Shown here one piece after another: positions 14,140 to 23,072 of a DNA stretch of 64,000 bases (its first letter is position 1; each line of letters opens with the position of its first letter). This stretch comes from Galactobacillus timonensis (GTDB lineage: Bacteria > Bacillota_I > Bacilli_A > Erysipelotrichales > Erysipelotrichaceae). The notes beneath the pieces were generated by a model that saw only the letters and a list, made by a program, of their open reading frames with translations, was not told the DNA's origin and did not search any database. The stretch lies in NCBI RefSeq assembly GCF_900240265.1, contig NZ_LT964739.1:1205389-1269388 (forward strand), given 5' to 3'. Made by a program: the position numbers and the translations under genes.

Positions 14140-16668
14140 ATGAAACGATTCAGTACACTTCTTCTTTCCACGCTGATGCTTCTTTCTATGGCCGGATGTG
14201 CTTCCAGCACCTCCGATGCCAAGTATAAGGCGGGGACTTATACAGGAACAGCAGCGGGGAAAAACGGAGACGTTACGGTGGAGGTTGTTCTCAGTGACAA
14301 CGCCATTGACAGCGTAACCGTCAAAGATCAGAAGGAAACGGCGGGCATTGCCGATCCGGCTCTTGAGCAGATTCCGGCCGCTATTGTTGAGGCACAAAGC
14401 ACGGCAGTCGATACTGTATCCGGCGCAACGATCACCTCGCAGGCAATCATCGATGCGACCAATGCCGCTCTTACATCGGCAGGCGTCGATGTGTCAGACA
14501 TGGCAGCACCGGCTTCTTCTGAAAACAAGCCGGTAACTTATACCGCCGGAACCTATACTGGCAAAGCTTCCGGTTATAACGGACCGGTGGAGCTGGATGT
14601 CACCTTCAGTGCCGATGGCATTGAAGATATCGCGGTCAAGACAAGCAGCGAAACGGCTCATGTCGGCGATGTTGCATATGACATTATGTTTGCGGATGCC
14701 AAGGAAGCTAACGGGTCTGGTATCGATACGGTATCGGGCGCAACGTTTACCTCGGCCGCTGTTCGTGAAGCACTCAATGATGCGGCACAGCAGGCAAAGG
14801 CTTCCGATCTTGCGGCATTCAAATCCAATACGGTTCATCATGAAGCCAAGGATCCGATCGAAGATACATGGGATGTTGTCATTGTTGGCGGCGGCGGTGC
14901 CGGCATGATGGCAGCTGCCCAGGCAGCCCAGGATGGCAGCACCGTTCTTGTCATTGAAAAGAATGCGGAGATTGGTGGCAACACACTGGTTTCCGGCGGC
15001 GCCTTCCAGTCGGTGATGCCTTATCTTGTCTGGGATCCGGAAAACCCGGATGCGACCACAGGTATCAATCCGCTCGATGGCAAAGAGTATGCGAAGGTTC
15101 TCAATGATGCTGGCCGCATTGATACGCTGCGCACCATTTACAACTGGTCCGAAGAACCGTTTGACGGAACTCTGGATAAAGATCATCCGTTTGTTGCAGG
15201 TGACATTTCGCTGAATGCGGCACGCGGCGTCCATGCCGAGTATCTGCCGGTTCTCAAGGATCTCAAGGCAGAGATCAAGAAGTACCTTGACTGGGCAGAC
15301 GCACAGATGGCGGCTGGCAAACAGGAGACGGAGCTTCCGCTCTTCTCGACGCTGAATCTGCATGTTTTCCAGACCTACTATGGCGGCCTGCGTCCCAATG
15401 AGGAAGGCACCGACTGGATCTATGGCGACGTTGATCTTGTGAAGCAGGTGATTGAAGGCGGCCAGGAAATCAAGCCATGGCTCGTGGAACAGGGTGCACA
15501 GTTCGACTATGAAAAACAGTCGACACTCATCGGCTGCCTGTGGCAGAGAGAAAACGCTGTCGTTGGCGGAACGGTTGACGGAGAATTCTATGAATCCAAG
15601 TGGGGCGCCTACTTTGCTGTTCCAAAGAATACCGTTCTGAAGGCAAACGACCATAACGAGGTTCTGACCCGCACTACGGCACAATCCCTGATTACGGAAG
15701 ATGGAAGAGTGACCGGTGTCAATGCCGTCATGTACGATGGCACCACGGTAACCGCTCATGCGACCAAGGGTGTCATTCTTGCGACCGGCGGCTATGGTGC
15801 CAATATTCCGATGGTCCAGTCGACCAATGATTATTGGCAGTCAGATTTCATTGCCGACAACATTGGCACAACAAACCGTTCCTCGCTGCAGGGCGATGGT
15901 ATCACAATGGCAGAAAGCCTGAATGCCGCAACCGAAGGCGAAGGATGGACACAGATGATGCCCCTGGGATGGGTTGACAATGGCAACCTCGCAGGCGGCG
16001 CCGGAGAAAATGTTATCTTCATCGATGCGGCAACCGGCAAGCGTTATGTCGATGAGTCCGCAGAACGTGATGTTCTCTCGGAAGGTGCCTTCGAACACGG
16101 CATGTCGCAGGATGCGGCAGAGAAGCTCGGCCTCAAGTATGTTCCGGGCATCTATGTCGAAATTTCTAACGTTAACACTGTTGCCGGCCCGGGCGGCTTC
16201 AACAATGCCCAGACCGATATTGAAGGCAGAATGTATTTCCGCACCGTGAAAGAAACTGCCGAAATGATCGGCTGTGACGCAGAGACGCTGCGCAAAACCA
16301 TCGAAGATTATGATGCCTATGTCATGGGCACCGCTGATTCACTCGACGTTGATAAGCTTTCGGTACGCGGAACAATCGGCGAAGTGGAAAAAGATGAAAA
16401 TGGCCATTATCTGCCGGATACTTACAAGCTGGACAAGGTACGTGTCCGTTTCATGGCTCCTTCGACGCACCATACAATGGGCGGACTGAAGGTGGATCTG
16501 GACCGCCATGTTCTGGATAATAATGGCAGCGCCATTGCCGGCCTCTATGCGGCAGGCGAAGTTACCGGCGGCATCCATGCGGGCAACCGTCTCGGCGGAA
16601 ACGCTATTACAGAAATCATTGTTTCCGGACGCGCAGCCGCAAAGGCAGTTGACGCAGACAATCAGTAA
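14140..16668 (+). CDS. FMN-binding lipoprotein fumarate reductase-like flavoprotein
   Basis: An 842-residue exported reductase. A signal peptide ends in a lipobox (LLSMAGC, Cys20), so it should be anchored outside the membrane. Two FMN-binding domains follow, each with DTVSGAT (91-97 and 196-202), the motif that takes FMN on Thr via ApbE. From about residue 245 there is an FAD-binding flavoprotein domain: VVIVGGGGAGMMAA, THHTMGG and AGEVTGGIHAGNRLGG, as in fumarate, urocanate and related reductases. It probably passes electrons to an organic acceptor outside the cell. The substrate is not readable. A good ribosome site (GGGAGGAAAG) precedes the ATG. The upstream AraC gene is the likely regulator. 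Confidence 0.92.
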   Translation: MKRFSTLLLSTLMLLSMAGCASSTSDAKYKAGTYTGTAAGKNGDVTVEVVLSDNAIDSVTVKDQKETAGIADPALEQIPAAIVEAQSTAVDTVSGATITSQAIIDATNAALTSAGVDVSDMAAPASSENKPVTYTAGTYTGKASGYNGPVELDVTFSADGIEDIAVKTSSETAHVGDVAYDIMFADAKEANGSGIDTVSGATFTSAAVREALNDAAQQAKASDLAAFKSNTVHHEAKDPIEDTWDVVIVGGGGAGMMAAAQAAQDGSTVLVIEKNAEIGGNTLVSGGAFQSVMPYLVWDPENPDATTGINPLDGKEYAKVLNDAGRIDTLRTIYNWSEEPFDGTLDKDHPFVAGDISLNAARGVHAEYLPVLKDLKAEIKKYLDWADAQMAAGKQETELPLFSTLNLHVFQTYYGGLRPNEEGTDWIYGDVDLVKQVIEGGQEIKPWLVEQGAQFDYEKQSTLIGCLWQRENAVVGGTVDGEFYESKWGAYFAVPKNTVLKANDHNEVLTRTTAQSLITEDGRVTGVNAVMYDGTTVTAHATKGVILATGGYGANIPMVQSTNDYWQSDFIADNIGTTNRSSLQGDGITMAESLNAATEGEGWTQMMPLGWVDNGNLAGGAGENVIFIDAATGKRYVDESAERDVLSEGAFEHGMSQDAAEKLGLKYVPGIYVEISNVNTVAGPGGFNNAQTDIEGRMYFRTVKETAEMIGCDAETLRKTIEDYDAYVMGTADSLDVDKLSVRGTIGEVEKDENGHYLPDTYKLDKVRVRFMAPSTHHTMGGLKVDLDRHVLDNNGSAIAGLYAAGEVTGGIHAGNRLGGNAITEIIVSGRAAAKAVDADNQ

Positions 16669-16700
16669 TTCGATTCAATTTCTTATCCTGCATTCCTTTT

Positions 16701-16725
16701 CCGGGGCCTTGTGCCCCGGTTTTTC
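16701..16725 (+). terminator. Terminator after the flavin reductase gene
   Basis: CCGGGGC and GCCCCGG form a 7-bp stem with a CTTGT loop, followed by TTTTTC. Confidence 0.85.
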
Positions 16726-16745
16726 TGTATTTGGGCCCTGAAAAA

Positions 16746-17633
16746 TCAGCGCTCCAGCTGCTGCAGAATCGCTGGAGCCTGTTTCCTGATAAACGAAATA
16801 AAGGTCTTCGCCGCCAAAGGCAAAGCTTCATAACTGCGCCAGCCCATGGCGATGGTACGCTCAAACGGTTCCTCAATCGGCACAACTGCAACTCCCTTCG
16901 AGTAACCGGCAAGGGTCAGACGAAACAGAATAGAATATCCCATATCTTTCTGTACCATTGTCAGAATGGAGTAGTCATCTGTAATCTTGTAGCGGATATC
17001 GGGATGAAGATGATGGGTTTCAAACGCCCGCAGAGCGACACTGTGCTCTCCCTCATCGAGAAGAATATAGGGCAGCTGTTCCAGCTGCGCCAGGGAAACG
17101 GAAGAACGATTCGCAAGCGGTGAAGACAGCGGCAGCACTGCCATCATCGTGTCACTGTAGATCGCTTCCGTCGCAATGCCGCTTACAAACTCCGGGACCA
17201 CGAAGCCAAAATCCAGCCGCCCGCTGCGAATATCTGACGCGATGGAATCATATTCCCCCTGGCGCAGCTCAAAACGCACCGCAGGATAAATCTGCTCAAA
17301 GTCATGCATCAGGGGAGGAAGAAGATTACGGCTCACACTGGTAAAGGTGCCGATACGGATGATGGCACGGCTGAATCCCGCCATTTCCTTCTTCTTTTCT
17401 TCCAGCGCTTTCTCGGCTGTAACGACGGCCTGAAAATAGGGAAGATAGTCTTCCCCGTCCCTGGTCAGCGTGATCCCGTTTTTTCCCCGCAGAAGAAGGG
17501 TGGTACCCGTTTCCTCTTCCAGTGAACGGATGGCCTGCGAAATGGCGGACTGCGAATAGCCGAGAGCTTCCGCAGCTTTCGTAAACGAATGGCTTTGTAT
17601 CACCTGAAGAAAGATCTGATAGCGGTTATCCAT
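16746..17633 (-). CDS. LysR family transcriptional regulator
   Basis: A 295-residue regulator. The N-terminal winged helix is clear (QVIQSHSFTKAAEALGYSQSAISQAIRSLEEETG-type, residues 10-45). The effector-binding domain follows (RIGTFTSVSRNLLPPLMHDF and later FGFVVPEF). AAGGAG stands before the ATG. It is divergent from azlC, with 109 bp between the starts, the classic arrangement for a LysR protein controlling its neighbour. Control of branched-chain amino acid export is a reasonable inference. Confidence 0.92.
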   Translation of the reverse strand: MDNRYQIFLQVIQSHSFTKAAEALGYSQSAISQAIRSLEEETGTTLLLRGKNGITLTRDGEDYLPYFQAVVTAEKALEEKKKEMAGFSRAIIRIGTFTSVSRNLLPPLMHDFEQIYPAVRFELRQGEYDSIASDIRSGRLDFGFVVPEFVSGIATEAIYSDTMMAVLPLSSPLANRSSVSLAQLEQLPYILLDEGEHSVALRAFETHHLHPDIRYKITDDYSILTMVQKDMGYSILFRLTLAGYSKGVAVVPIEEPFERTIAMGWRSYEALPLAAKTFISFIRKQAPAILQQLER

Positions 17634-17742
17634 AAGTACTCCTTATGAAACCATTATAAAGATTTGTTTTACTGATTGTATTTCAAACTCAATAATTAGA
17701 GAAGAAAAAATAGGAAAGGGAATCGTATCCGATTGAATTTTT

Positions 17743-18489
17743 ATGACAACAGCAGCTGCCGACATCAAACTGACGAATCACTCCGATAACCGCATCGAAT
17801 TTGCCCGGGGAATCAAGGATGGTATCCCCATCATGACAGGTTACTTCGCCGTCTCCTTTGCACTGGGTATTGCCATGCGCAATGCCGGTCTCACACCGGG
17901 TGAAGGCCTGATGATGAGTGTATTGAACACGGCTTCGGCAGGCGAATATGCCGGTATCACGATGATTGCTTCCAATGCCTCTCTGTTTGAGACGGCGCTG
18001 ATGACGCTGATCGTCAATGCGCGCTACTTCCTGATGAGCTGCGCATTGTCCCAGAAATTATCGGAGCATACGTTTTTCGGCCATCGTCTTGGCATCAGCT
18101 TTGTGATTACGGATGAACTGTTTGCCATTGCGGCTTCCCGAAAGGGACACCTCAATCCCTTCTATTACTATGGCGCCGCCCTTGTCGCGATCCCAGGATG
18201 GGCGGCAGGTACGGTGCTTGGCGTCATTGCCGGATCTGCGCTGCCATCCATCCTAGTCAGCAGCCTGAGCGTGGCGCTCTACGGCATGTTCCTGGCGGTC
18301 ATCATTCCGCCCTGCAAAGGAGATCGTATCCTGCGGCGGATCGTTGTCTGCAGCTTCGTGCTTTCGTATCTTGCAAGTGTTCTGCCGGGCATCTCTTCGA
18401 TCAGCTCCGGTACGCAGATCATCGTGCTGACGGTTGCGATTGCGGCCTTTGCGGCCTGGAAATATCCGATTCCGGAGGAACAGCAATGA
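17743..18489 (+). CDS. azlC: Branched-chain amino acid exporter, large subunit AzlC
   Basis: A 248-residue membrane protein of the AzlC family. The signature GIKDGIPIMTGYFAVSFALGIAMRNAGL near the N-terminus, the central NARYFLMSCALSQKL and FVITDELFAIA are family features. Several hydrophobic segments span the membrane. AzlC works with AzlD to export leucine, isoleucine and valine or their analogues. The start overlaps no good ribosome site. The 3' end overlaps azlD as ATGA. The divergent LysR gene is the likely regulator. Confidence 0.93.
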   Translation: MTTAAADIKLTNHSDNRIEFARGIKDGIPIMTGYFAVSFALGIAMRNAGLTPGEGLMMSVLNTASAGEYAGITMIASNASLFETALMTLIVNARYFLMSCALSQKLSEHTFFGHRLGISFVITDELFAIAASRKGHLNPFYYYGAALVAIPGWAAGTVLGVIAGSALPSILVSSLSVALYGMFLAVIIPPCKGDRILRRIVVCSFVLSYLASVLPGISSISSGTQIIVLTVAIAAFAAWKYPIPEEQQ

Positions 18490-18785
18490 AAAGTGTCTGG
18501 ACCTATATCATTGTGATGGCGGCGGTGACGTATACGATTCGCGCTCTGCCGATGACGCTGCTGCGCAGACCGATCAAGAGCCGCTTCATTCGTTCGTTTC
18601 TTTATTATGTTCCTTATGTGACGCTGGCGGTAATGACGTTTCCGGCAATTATCAGCTCTTCCGGCAATATGTGGGCAGGACTTGCGGCATTTGCGGTAGG
18701 GCTGTTTCTGAGCTGGCGCAATGCAGGATTGTTTGCGACGGCGGCCGGCTGCTGCGCCGCTGTGCTGGTCGCCGGACTTTGGTAA
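18486..18785 (+). CDS. azlD: Branched-chain amino acid transport protein AzlD
   Basis: A 99-residue membrane protein. MKSVWTYIIVMAAVTYTIRALPMTLLRRPIKS and FLYYVPYVTLAVMTFPAI are typical of AzlD, with 3-4 membrane segments. The start overlaps the azlC stop by four bases, so translation is coupled. Together the two form an AzlCD exporter. Confidence 0.93.
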   Translation: MKSVWTYIIVMAAVTYTIRALPMTLLRRPIKSRFIRSFLYYVPYVTLAVMTFPAIISSSGNMWAGLAAFAVGLFLSWRNAGLFATAAGCCAAVLVAGLW

Positions 18786-18861
18786 GTTTGCAAAATTGGA
18801 AATATGTATACCGGCACAATCACGTTGACTGATTACACTGTACATGGAGTAAAGCGAATCT

Positions 18862-19386
18862 ATGCTGCAGGTGGTCGATCTCTGTAAACAGTACAAAACC
18901 GGTACGCTGGTGCAGCAGGCTTTGGACCATGTCAGTCTCAGCCTGCGTGACAACGAATTCGTCGCCATTCTTGGGCCTTCCGGTTCCGGAAAGACGACGC
19001 TTTTAAATGTAATTGGCGGCCTGGATCGGTATGATTCCGGTGATTTAATCATCAATGGCGTATCGACGAAAAAATACAGGGACCGTGACTGGGACTTCTA
19101 TCGCAACCACACGATCGGCTTCGTGGCGCTTTCGCTCGTCGTTTCGTCGATCATGATCGGTCTGCTGTCGGGAGTGATGGGAATCGGCCTGACGATTGCG
19201 CTGAATCCGCTGGTTTCGCATATTCTGCATATTCGTACGCAGTTGCCGGACATTGAGGCCAGCCTTCCGGTCGGATTTGCCGGTGAGCTGGTGCTTTTGA
19301 GCATTGGGCTTACGCTTCTGGGCGGATTCCTGCCATCCCGCAAGGCGGCCGGGAGCGATCCGGTTGCGGCCCTTCGTACAGAGTGA
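18862..19386 (+). pseudogene. Deletion-fused ABC transporter (MacB/FtsX type) remnant
   Basis: The frame is open for 174 codons but joins two distant pieces. Residues 1-87 are the start of a MacB/LolD-type ATPase, with Walker A GPSGSGKTTLLNVIGGLD, ending at YRNHTIGF, just where VFQxYNL (Q-loop) should come. Residues 88-174 are the last membrane part of an FtsX-like permease (LSIGLTLLGGFLPSRKAAGSDPVAALRTE). The signature motif, Walker B and most of the permease are missing, so an in-frame deletion of well over 1 kb is likely near 19124. The product cannot hydrolyse ATP. Confidence 0.85.
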
Positions 19387-19411
19387 AGGAGTCTGATATA
19401 ATTTGGAAACT

Positions 19412-20230
19412 ATGAATAGTTTTCTGTGTGTTGCGGCAGCTGTGGCTGCGGTGGGAATTCTGGTGTGCAAGTGGCTGGACAGGCTGTCCGGCATGGGCAT
19501 CTTTCTGGGGATGCTGGTGTGCTTTTCGGTGCTTGCCTTTGTGAACGTTTCTTCTGCTGGGATACGGGTTGCGCTTGCGGCGGCGGTCGCTGCGGGGGCG
19601 TGGATCGTGATTTCTTCGCTGCGGCAGAATGTGAATGATGAGCTGTTCAGCTTTGAGAAGAATACGAATGAGGATCAGGGCGATATTCAGGATGATCTTT
19701 CCATTGATCTTCTCGATGCCTGTGCTGAGCGTGAAAATGAGCGTTTCAATAATGGCTGGAAGGTTCATATTGAGCGCTGCGGACAGATTCTGGAGCGGTT
19801 TCACGATAAGCCGAATCTTCTATCATTTGCCAGACAGCGCAAGTGCGGCGGTCTGATTTTTCAGGGACCGGAAAATTCGCGGATTTCGATTCTTGTCGAG
19901 TCGCGGCCGACGTCGCGCTCGCTTCCGCTTCTGACGCGTCTGCGCAGGCCGGATGAGGGCAGTGACCTGGTGACGCTGATGACGATCGGTGAAGTGGTCG
20001 GTCCGATTGATTTTGCGACGATGATTTCGCTGCTGCAGGGGGCTGTTAACATCCTTCTGCACGGCGGTGCGGGATATTTGTATGTCTTTGCGGCGAAGCA
20101 GGATTCGACGATCCTGGAGGCGGCCGGTCTGATGCGGACAAAGAGCGGGACCAATCACAAGGATGAGGTGCTGTTTCTTGGCATTTCGCCGCGTCTCTAT
20201 CTTTCGGAAATGGACGATCAGGACGAATGA
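19412..20230 (+). CDS. Membrane-anchored protein of unknown function
   Basis: A 272-residue protein that I do not recognise. Two or three hydrophobic segments lie in the first 75 residues (FLCVAAAVAAVGILVCKWL, then GIFLGMLVCFSVLAFV, then AALAAAVAAGAWIVIS-like). A soluble domain of about 190 residues follows, with no Cys motif or nucleotide site visible. A TATAAT at 19397-19402 lies 9 nt before this ATG. A GAAGGAG at 19385-19391 would instead suit the TTG at 19403, so the start is uncertain. The end overlaps the next gene (GAATGAG), a D,D-carboxypeptidase, so a link to the cell wall is possible. Confidence 0.7.
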   Translation: MNSFLCVAAAVAAVGILVCKWLDRLSGMGIFLGMLVCFSVLAFVNVSSAGIRVALAAAVAAGAWIVISSLRQNVNDELFSFEKNTNEDQGDIQDDLSIDLLDACAERENERFNNGWKVHIERCGQILERFHDKPNLLSFARQRKCGGLIFQGPENSRISILVESRPTSRSLPLLTRLRRPDEGSDLVTLMTIGEVVGPIDFATMISLLQGAVNILLHGGAGYLYVFAAKQDSTILEAAGLMRTKSGTNHKDEVLFLGISPRLYLSEMDDQDE

Positions 20231-21477
20231 GAAGGCTGTTGCGTTTCCTGCTGGCTGCGGCAGTGGCTATGATATGCGGCGGATTTGTTCCGGTGCAGGC
20301 GGAGGGCTCAGAAACGGAGGCCTCCTTTTCTGCGTATACGGATCCGGATGTGCCCTCGGCGCAGTCGGAATATGTGTATCTGATGGATGCGGACAGCGGG
20401 CAGGTGCTTGTCAATAAGAACGGGGATGAGAAGATGTTCCCGGCGAGCCTGACCAAGATCATGACGGAGATCCTTGCGATCGAGAATCTGCCGGATCTGG
20501 ATGCTCAGGTAACGATCACTTCCCAGATGCTTTCCGGACTGGCGGAAGCCAACGCTTCGGTTGCCGGTTTTTCTGCCGGCGATCAGCCGACGGTGCGTGA
20601 CCTTCTGTATGGATGTGCACTGCCCAGTGGAGCGGACGCCGTCAATGCGCTTTGTTATACCGTTGCCGGATCGGTTTCTGATTTTGTGGCGATGATGAAC
20701 GAAAAGGCCGCTGAACTTGGCATGAATGCGACGCACTTTGTCAATGCGACCGGGCTTCACGATGAGAATCACTACAGCAGTGCCCGTGATATTGCCATCC
20801 TGTTTTCCTACTGTCTGAAGAATGATGTGTTTCAGCAGCTGATTTCGACGCCGTCCTATACGACAACGACGGGCCTGACATTGACTAGTACGGTCTGGGG
20901 CAGTGCATCTTCCTTCGGTCTGGATGCGGTTGGCTTTGAAGGTGGAAAGACCGGATGGACGCCGCAGGCTGGCCGCTGCCTGGCAAGTTCTGCTCGCATC
21001 GGAGACATGCACCTGGTTCTGGTGAGCGGGCAGGCAGAAGGATCCGGAAATTTTGCGGACGCTTCGCTTCTTTACAGCTGGTTTCAGGACCATTATGAAA
21101 AGAAGACGCTTCTGAGCGCGGGACAGGAAGCCGGCCGCGTGGAGGTGCTGGATTCGTTCGATGGTTCTGAAATTGTTTTGACGAACGTGTCTGATGTTGT
21201 GATGGATCTGCCGAAGGATGCAGTGATTGATACGCAGCTTTCTCTGCCGGAAACCAATGCAGTCTATGCGCCGGTAGCAGCCGGGGATACTTTGGGTACC
21301 CTGAGCGTTACGGTCAATGGACAGACAGTATATGAGACGGATCTTGTGTCGGATGTATCCTTGTCGCGCAGTACGCTTGCCTATATTCTGCGGCGGGTAC
21401 GTGAAAATCCGGTGGCGGCCGGTGGTGCTGCGGCATGCGTTGTGATGATCGCGGCTTTGATGCCTCGTCGGCGTTGA
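20227..21477 (+). CDS. D-alanyl-D-alanine carboxypeptidase (PBP5/DacF type)
   Basis: A 416-residue penicillin-binding protein that trims the terminal D-Ala from peptidoglycan stem peptides outside the cell. A signal peptide spans residues 1-25. The three active-site motifs are present: SLTK (SxxK, near residue 76), PSGADA (the SxN-equivalent region) and KTG in GGKTGWTPQAG. A beta-rich C-terminal domain and a last hydrophobic segment with basic residues (VVMIAALMPRRR) anchor it to the membrane. The start overlaps the upstream membrane protein gene by four bases, so the two are probably co-translated. Confidence 0.92.
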   Translation: MRRLLRFLLAAAVAMICGGFVPVQAEGSETEASFSAYTDPDVPSAQSEYVYLMDADSGQVLVNKNGDEKMFPASLTKIMTEILAIENLPDLDAQVTITSQMLSGLAEANASVAGFSAGDQPTVRDLLYGCALPSGADAVNALCYTVAGSVSDFVAMMNEKAAELGMNATHFVNATGLHDENHYSSARDIAILFSYCLKNDVFQQLISTPSYTTTTGLTLTSTVWGSASSFGLDAVGFEGGKTGWTPQAGRCLASSARIGDMHLVLVSGQAEGSGNFADASLLYSWFQDHYEKKTLLSAGQEAGRVEVLDSFDGSEIVLTNVSDVVMDLPKDAVIDTQLSLPETNAVYAPVAAGDTLGTLSVTVNGQTVYETDLVSDVSLSRSTLAYILRRVRENPVAAGGAAACVVMIAALMPRRR

Positions 21478-21614
21478 GCGTCTGCGGCATTTCTTTAATC
21501 TGTAAATTTCCGGCGATGATGCGATTGCCTCAGCAAGCCGCGCTATAGTATCCTCATAGGAAGAGAAAGAAACATTCTTCATCTGTAACTTGATCTTTCA
21601 TTGGAGGAATGATC

Positions 21615-22391
21615 ATGAGTGATTTTCTTCGTCAGGCGAATTCAGTTCCCATGTATCTGATTGCGGCGGTGCTGGTGGTCGCAGTTCTTTTTCAGTCTGT
21701 GCTCTTTCTGAGGCGGGCATGGAAGCGTGGAAGGGAACTTGGCATGGATCCGGCGGTGCTGAAACAGACGGCAGTATCTTCGGCTGCCTTTACGGTGGTT
21801 CCTTCGATCGGAATCCTGATCGGTGTCCTTGCCCTGGCGCCGGCGCTGGGTGTTCCGGTGCCGTGGCTGCGTCTTTCGGTGCTGGGTGCGCTGCATTATG
21901 AGAGCAGTACGGCGTCAAATCTTGCCAAGGGTCTTGGCCTTGGGGAGCTGCCCAGTTCGATGATGACAGGCGGCGATCTTGCGTCGATTGTTCTGGGAAT
22001 GACGGTGTGCATTCTTTCGGGTGCGGTGTTTGTGCTGTTTTTCTTCCGGAAATATCAGAAATCAATCATGACGAAGGCAAAGGGCAATCCGAAGATGGCG
22101 GATATTCTGTTTTCGTCGATGTTTCTGGGAATGATTGCGGCGTATCTTGGGGATGCGGTTTCCTATCTTCGTACCGTGACCGTTTCGGGACAGACGCGGC
22201 CGGTGAACATTCTGCCGCTGATTGCGTTTGTGACGGCGTTTTTTGCCAATGCATTCTTTCAGCATCTGATCCATAAGAAAAACATCCACTGGCTGGAAAA
22301 CTATGCGCTTTCGTTTTCGATGCTGGTTGGCATGGCATGTGCGGTGATCGGGCAGTTCATCTTCCCGTCGATGAGCACGTTTCTTAACTGA
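21615..22391 (+). CDS. DUF5058 family membrane protein
   Basis: A 258-residue protein with about six membrane segments. AAFTVVPSIGILIGVLALAPALGVPVPWLRLSVLG-type (long segment at residues 58-95) is the conserved core that I associate with DUF5058. It has no assigned biochemical role. The ATG at 21615 is favoured, since GGAGGA lies 6-7 nt upstream; an ATG at 21609 is too close to it. A second membrane protein and an M20 dipeptidase follow with 15-bp and overlapping junctions, so transport of a small peptide or amino acid is plausible. Confidence 0.8.
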   Translation: MSDFLRQANSVPMYLIAAVLVVAVLFQSVLFLRRAWKRGRELGMDPAVLKQTAVSSAAFTVVPSIGILIGVLALAPALGVPVPWLRLSVLGALHYESSTASNLAKGLGLGELPSSMMTGGDLASIVLGMTVCILSGAVFVLFFFRKYQKSIMTKAKGNPKMADILFSSMFLGMIAAYLGDAVSYLRTVTVSGQTRPVNILPLIAFVTAFFANAFFQHLIHKKNIHWLENYALSFSMLVGMACAVIGQFIFPSMSTFLN

Positions 22392-22406
22392 TGGGGGTGA
22401 AGGATC

Positions 22407-23072
22407 ATGAAGAAGACTGGAAGCTATGAGGAACAGATGCACGCAATCGGCCGCTTTTCGATGGCGGTGATGCTTGTATTGATGCTGGCGGTGCCGTTTC
22501 TGATCTGTGCCGTGTTTCATTCGACTTTCCGCTTTACGTCGGGCTACTGGCTGGCGTTTGTGTCACTGCTGGTGCAGATGGTGCCTTCGGGAATCATTGA
22601 GGTCATTACCTATGCGCCGATGCTTGGTACGGGCGGAACCTACATTGCCTTCATTACGGGCAATCTGATCAACCTGAAGATTCCGTGTGTCATGAATGCG
22701 CGTCAGCTTGCCAAAACCGAAATCGGGACGGAAGAGAATGAAGTTGTTTCGACGATTGCGGTATCGGTGTCGGCGATCGTGACGGATGTGGTACTCGCCA
22801 TCGGCGTGATGCTCATTGTGCCTCTGACGCCGCTGCTGGAGAATCCGGTTCTTGTGCCGGCATTTAAAACGGTGGTTGTGGCGCTGTTTGGAGCGATGGG
22901 CTATACGTATCTGAAGAAGTATCCGAAGCTTGCGATTGTGCCATGGTCACTTGGCGTGATTGTGTTTCTTCTGATGCCTTCGTTAACAAACCTTGTGAGT
23001 ACGATGGTTGTGGTGCTGGCGGTGATTGCGATGGGTGTTGCGGTTGCGCTAGCCAGGAAAGGCAGGGTATGA
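22407..23072 (+). CDS. Membrane protein paired with DUF5058
   Basis: A 221-residue protein with about six hydrophobic segments. Conserved-looking loops are QMVPSGIIEVITYAPMLGTGGTYIAFITGN-type (residues 55-90) and LINLKIPCVMNARQL. I know no function. It starts 15 bp after the DUF5058 gene and its stop overlaps the start of the M20 dipeptidase (ATGA). The pair probably forms a two-component membrane system. Confidence 0.8.
   Translation: MKKTGSYEEQMHAIGRFSMAVMLVLMLAVPFLICAVFHSTFRFTSGYWLAFVSLLVQMVPSGIIEVITYAPMLGTGGTYIAFITGNLINLKIPCVMNARQLAKTEIGTEENEVVSTIAVSVSAIVTDVVLAIGVMLIVPLTPLLENPVLVPAFKTVVVALFGAMGYTYLKKYPKLAIVPWSLGVIVFLLMPSLTNLVSTMVVVLAVIAMGVAVALARKGRV

Noticed and set aside
14494..15759. 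A 421-codon minus-strand frame
   Set aside because: It is antisense to the flavin reductase; no motif or start signal.
18862..19386. Functional ABC transporter ATPase
   Set aside because: The Q-loop, signature and Walker B are missing, and the C-terminal half is permease.
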